Source: CAVROP01 sp050012175 (GTDB lineage Bacteria > Acidobacteriota > Terriglobia > UBA7540). From it: a stretch of DNA of 64,000 bases. This document shows, in pieces, positions 61,236 to 64,000 of the stretch. The stretch's first letter is position 1. Every line of letters starts with the position of its first letter. The notes beneath the pieces are model-generated. The model was not told where the DNA came from. It saw only the letters and a list, made by a program, of their open reading frames with translations, and searched no databases. The DNA lies in contig JBEKHR010000026.1 in assembly GCA_050012175.1 (NCBI GenBank), positions 17,091-81,090 on the forward strand, read 5' to 3'. The translations under genes and the position numbers were made by a program.

Positions 61236-61307
61236 CATTCCGAGCGAAGCGAGGAATCTCGCTCTGGAAGCAATCGACCTACGAGATTCCTCGCTTCGCT
61301 CGGAATG
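61236..61307. repeat. Perfect hairpin repeat between symporter and dehydratase genes
   Basis: The 26-base arm at 61236-61261 is the exact reverse complement of 61282-61307 around a 20-base loop. The wording CATTCCGAGCGAAGCGAGGA is that of a repeat spread in many bacteria. Lying between two genes of one direction, it may stop or slow transcription, or protect the upstream mRNA end. Confidence 0.85.
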
Positions 61308-61324
61308 GCAGGCCAGACATCCTA

Positions 61325-62644
61325 TCACACGCCAACTTCCGCCATCTCAGGCAACCGCACCTTCGAGCCGATGAAGGCGTAATACGTGATGAAGGCGTAG
61401 CAGACCAAAGGCACGAGCATGGCCACTGCCATGCTACGAGTCAGTTGAAACAGCAGCCCCATGATGGGTGTGGCAACCGCACCGCCGATAATGGCCATGA
61501 TGATCATGGACCCGCCCAGCTTGGTGTTGGGACCCAACTCCTTAATACCCAATGCAAATATGGTCGGGAACATCAGCGACATGAAGAAGCTGGTCAGGAA
61601 CACCGCCCAGACGCCAATCCAGCCCGGAAACAGAACCCCAACACCCACCAGCATCACGTTGATACACCCGTAAATCCCCATCAGACGGCTGGGCTGAATA
61701 AACTTCATCAGGTAGGTCGCGGTAAACCTCCCGACGCCAAACGCCACAAGACTTCCGGTTAGAAAGTAGCCTGCAACCTTTTCCGGTTGCCGCGTGTAGT
61801 CCTGCATGTACTGAATGTAGTAACTCCAGGTTCCCACCTGGGCCCCCACATAAAAGAACTGCGCGATCACTCCTTGAACAAAGTGCGGGTACCGGAACAA
61901 GTCCTTAAGCTTGCCGTGCTGACGGCTGCCCTCGGGTTCTGCTTCTTCTGCGATTCTGGGGAATCTGGTTCTGAGTATGAGCAATGCCCAGATGAAGACC
62001 ACCGTGCCCAGAACAAGGTATGGCGTCACGACTCTCATTGTCTCTGTCCGCAAGTACGCGTCGTACCTACCAGCAGCCTTAAGAGCGTTGACCTGCTGAG
62101 GGCCCAGTTCGACCCCTGAAAAGATAAAAACCGTTCCCACAAACACACCGGTTACGGCCCCGAGAGGGTTGAAGGCTTGCGAGAGATTGAGTCGTCGTTC
62201 AGAGGTTCTCGGATCACCCAACAGTGCGATGAAGGAGTTCGCTCCCGTTTCGAGGAACGCTGCGCCGCTGGCGATTACAAACAAGGCCAACAGGAATAGG
62301 CCATACTGCCCGACGATGGCGGCCGGCCAAAATAGATAGGTGCCAGCGCTGTAAAGAAGAAGTCCTGTCACCAAGCCCGCTTTGTACCCGTGCTTTCGCA
62401 TCAACAGCGCTGCGGGCATGGAAAGAAGGAAGTATCCCATGTAGAAGGCTGATTGGATCAATCCCGCCTTGAGACGGGTGATTTCGAACGACTTCATGAA
62501 TTGCTTGATCAGGATGTCATTCAAATTGCTAGGAATGCCCCAAAGCAAAAACAACGCGGTCACCAAAATGAAGGGCAAGGTATTGCCCGGTGAAAACAGC
62601 CGGGGCGCGTGATCCGGCTTTGGGTTGTCTTTCGCTTCCAGCAT
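61325..62644 (-). CDS. Sugar:proton symporter of the FucP type (MFS)
   Basis: This 439-residue protein has twelve membrane helices and the pattern of the fucose permease family: FILVTALFLLWGIPSNLNDI with a WG-x-x-x-N-L-ND word in helix 1, GYFLLSMPAALLMRKHGYKA, FLETGANSFIALLGDP and RRLNLSQAFNPLGAVTG. The last two stretches are strong FucP marks. It takes up L-fucose or a related hexose with protons. ATG at 62644 is used, with GGAG about eight bases upstream; the frame is open back to 62689. It faces away from the IclR gene and lies upstream of the dehydratase gene, which suggests a common sugar route. Confidence 0.9.
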   Translation of the reverse strand: MLEAKDNPKPDHAPRLFSPGNTLPFILVTALFLLWGIPSNLNDILIKQFMKSFEITRLKAGLIQSAFYMGYFLLSMPAALLMRKHGYKAGLVTGLLLYSAGTYLFWPAAIVGQYGLFLLALFVIASGAAFLETGANSFIALLGDPRTSERRLNLSQAFNPLGAVTGVFVGTVFIFSGVELGPQQVNALKAAGRYDAYLRTETMRVVTPYLVLGTVVFIWALLILRTRFPRIAEEAEPEGSRQHGKLKDLFRYPHFVQGVIAQFFYVGAQVGTWSYYIQYMQDYTRQPEKVAGYFLTGSLVAFGVGRFTATYLMKFIQPSRLMGIYGCINVMLVGVGVLFPGWIGVWAVFLTSFFMSLMFPTIFALGIKELGPNTKLGGSMIIMAIIGGAVATPIMGLLFQLTRSMAVAMLVPLVCYAFITYYAFIGSKVRLPEMAEVGV

Positions 62645-62879
62645 AAGCGGGACTCCGATACCTGAAATAGTGGATTGCCAACCTCTCACGGTCAGTTATA
62701 GCACAAGGAGGGCTTTTCTCACCCGCCGTCGTGCCCACGCCTGTGGAAAGCGGCCAGCAGCCCCGCCAAAAGGAAGCGTTTCTGTGGTTGTGAGTTGGAG
62801 GACGATGGGTTCGTTTGTGTCATGGTCGTGCATTATAGCAGGCTGCCGGCAAATCCCCTCGCCGCTCTTCGCAGCGGCC

Positions 62880-62999
62880 CCCGAGCAGAAGGCAGTCGGC
62901 AGTAGGCGGGGTGAATCCAAATCCAAAATCTAAAATCCAAAATCGCCCCAGCCCCTAGCACGTAGCCCCTGTCACCTGACACCTAGACCCTGAAACCTG
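62880..62999. repeat. Phrase-like low-complexity repeats before the IclR gene
   Basis: Short words recur here: AATCCAAAATCTAAAATCC, CCCCAGCCCCTAGC and CACCTGACACCTAGACCC then TGAAACCTG. The last words recur in reverse complement at 27159-27181, and a similar ACTGACCACTGACAACTGAC word is at 59548-59567. The whole gap 62645-63036 has no gene. Confidence 0.6.
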
Positions 63000-63027
63000 T
63001 TGACACTGTCTTGGTTCCTGCAATAAT
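63000..63027 (+). promoter_or_regulatory. Probable promoter of the IclR-type regulator
   Basis: TTGACA (63000-63005) and AATAAT (63022-63027) are 16 bases apart. The start of transcription would fall near 63034, only a few bases before the ATG at 63037, so the mRNA may be leaderless. No ribosome site is seen, which agrees with this. Confidence 0.6.
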
Positions 63028-63036
63028 TCTCACCCT

Positions 63037-63864
63037 ATGAAAAATGCCCAAGCCCCACCTGCCTCGGCAGGAGGTGCCTACACCGTTAAGTCGCTCGTAA
63101 AGGCACTGAACATTTTGGAAGCTCTGGCGGAAGGTGAGGAATCGGCCTATACGCTCACGCAACTGAGCCGCCGTCTGCCCCTTCACATCAGCACCGTCCA
63201 CCGCTTGCTTGTGAACCTGGTTCGCCACGGTTTTGTCGAAGAAGCGCCTGGTTCGGGCGGATACCAACTCAGTTTCAAGGTGCTACGGATGGGCCTGCGG
63301 GTTCTGGATCGCCTCGATTTCCGCTTGGTGGCTCAACCCCTCCTGCGGGAACTGAACCAACAAACCAAGGAGACCGTCCACTTGGCGATTCTGCAGGAGA
63401 CTCGGGCTATTTCGATTGATAAGTTCGGGAGTCCCCAACCGGTGGGCCTCGACGCGCGCCTCGGTGGGGAAATGCCCTTGCATTGTACCGGCGTCGGTAA
63501 GATCCTCTTGGCCTATCGAAGCGAGGACTTGTTGATCCAGATCGCCCGCACACGAGGCTTTGCGCGTTTTACTCCGCACACCATCACGAGTCTGGCGAAC
63601 CTGAGGAAGGAACTGGAGCAGATTCGCGAGCAAGGCTACGCGCTGGACCAGGAAGAGGCTGTCGAAGGCCTGCGCTGCGTGGCCGGGCCGGTGTTCGATC
63701 ATACCGGGCGTGTTATTGCGGCTTTCAGCGTGGCCGGACCTGCTACGCGCCTGACTCCTCCGCGCTTGCCCGGAATTGCCCGCTTGGTTCGCGCCACCAG
63801 CCAGCAGATTTCCCTTCGCCTGGGATACCGTGGCGGCCGACGCGAGACGGAGGGAAGACAGTAG
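63037..63864 (+). CDS. IclR-family transcriptional regulator
   Basis: This 275-residue regulator has an N-terminal winged helix (about 12-75: SLVKALNILEALAEGEESAY, LHISTVHRLLVNLVRHGFVE) and an IclR effector domain (about 90-265: AQPLLRELNQQTKETVHLAI, PLHCTGVGKILLA, GYALDQEEAVEGLRCVAGPV). These proteins control sugar and aromatic catabolism genes. It is divergent from the FucP-type gene and probably controls it and the sugar-acid dehydratase; the ligand is not known. The ATG lies so near the probable -10 box that the transcript may start almost at the codon. Confidence 0.93.
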   Translation: MKNAQAPPASAGGAYTVKSLVKALNILEALAEGEESAYTLTQLSRRLPLHISTVHRLLVNLVRHGFVEEAPGSGGYQLSFKVLRMGLRVLDRLDFRLVAQPLLRELNQQTKETVHLAILQETRAISIDKFGSPQPVGLDARLGGEMPLHCTGVGKILLAYRSEDLLIQIARTRGFARFTPHTITSLANLRKELEQIREQGYALDQEEAVEGLRCVAGPVFDHTGRVIAAFSVAGPATRLTPPRLPGIARLVRATSQQISLRLGYRGGRRETEGRQ

Positions 63865-63932
63865 GGGCTGGGTGCTAGTACTACTACGTTAAGTTATTGA
63901 CCTCCCACAGGAGAGGTGCTAAGCTCCGGTCC

Positions 63933-64000
63933 ATGACCGAGAGCGAAATCGAGAAATGTCGAAAGCGCTTGGAACAATTCTTGGCCGACCTGCTGGAGCC
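63933..64000 (+). CDS. Start of a probable IS701-like transposase (cut by window edge)
   Basis: Only the first 22 residues are visible: TESEIEKCRKRLEQFLADLL. The 'RLE-x-FLADLLEP' wording is common at the start of IS701-type DDE transposases, but the match is short. AGGAGAGG lies about 15 bases or more before the ATG, which is longer than usual. The preceding 60 bases may hold the left end of the element, though no inverted repeat can be checked without the other end. Confidence 0.45.
   Translation, partial: MTESEIEKCRKRLEQFLADLLE

Overview
The window is a GC-rich stretch of about 64 kb that most probably comes from an acidobacterium. The main evidence is a 711-residue VWA protein of the 'VWFA-related Acidobacterial' type at 48.3-50.4 kb. 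A large carboxypeptidase-regulatory/TonB receptor of the Oar-like type, many small secreted stress-type proteins, and intergenic DNA full of short dispersed palindromes and phrase-like repeats agree with this. The envelope genes (RND pumps, MCE/Mla, TonB receptor) show a Gram-negative cell plan. No rRNA, tRNA, CRISPR array or complete mobile element was found.

Layout. 0-2 kb: the 3' part of a radical SAM gene and a tandem universal stress protein. 2.4-11.9 kb: an MdtABC-type tripartite efflux operon (adaptor, two RND permeases) followed by a NodT-type outer membrane lipoprotein, with a nested inverted-repeat element between. 12.1-13.7 kb: leftward genes for small membrane or secreted proteins and a BON lipoprotein. 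14.1-18.1 kb: a HEAT-repeat protein and an Mla-like lipid transport operon (permease, ATPase, MCE protein fused to an OmpA-like domain). 18.1-21.6 kb: a leftward PH-domain protein, an AsmA-like protein coupled to a 50-residue secreted peptide, and a secreted protein of unknown role. 22.4-25.7 kb: a second group of stress-type genes (BON fragment, peptidoglycan-binding protein, a near copy of the small glycine-rich protein from 12.5 kb, CsbD-like, degenerate receiver, double PRC-barrel). 26.2-27.3 kb: a gene remnant and dense repeats.

27.4-40.7 kb: VTT membrane protein, VIT1/CCC1 transporter, MgtA-type P-ATPase and a 3,059-residue cyclic beta-1,2-glucan synthase with an added N-terminal module. 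41.0-41.8 kb: a HigBA toxin-antitoxin pair with a clear promoter and operator. 42.0-47.8 kb: a hybrid two-component kinase and a thioredoxin-like membrane protein, bounded by a 51-base inverted repeat; the right arm sits beside a broken REP-associated transposase. 48.3-51.8 kb: the VWA protein, a receptor remnant and a small secreted protein.

51.9-57.0 kb is the most interesting region. An FMN riboswitch on the minus strand leads into a TonB-dependent receptor, and an EamA/DMT permease is transcribed divergently from a consensus promoter. Together they make a candidate flavin uptake locus. 57.1-63.9 kb: an APC permease with a stress-protein-like tail, a UxaA/GarD-type sugar-acid dehydratase, a FucP-like sugar symporter and a divergent IclR regulator, which look like a sugar or sugar-acid catabolic group. 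The last bases hold the start of a probable transposase gene.
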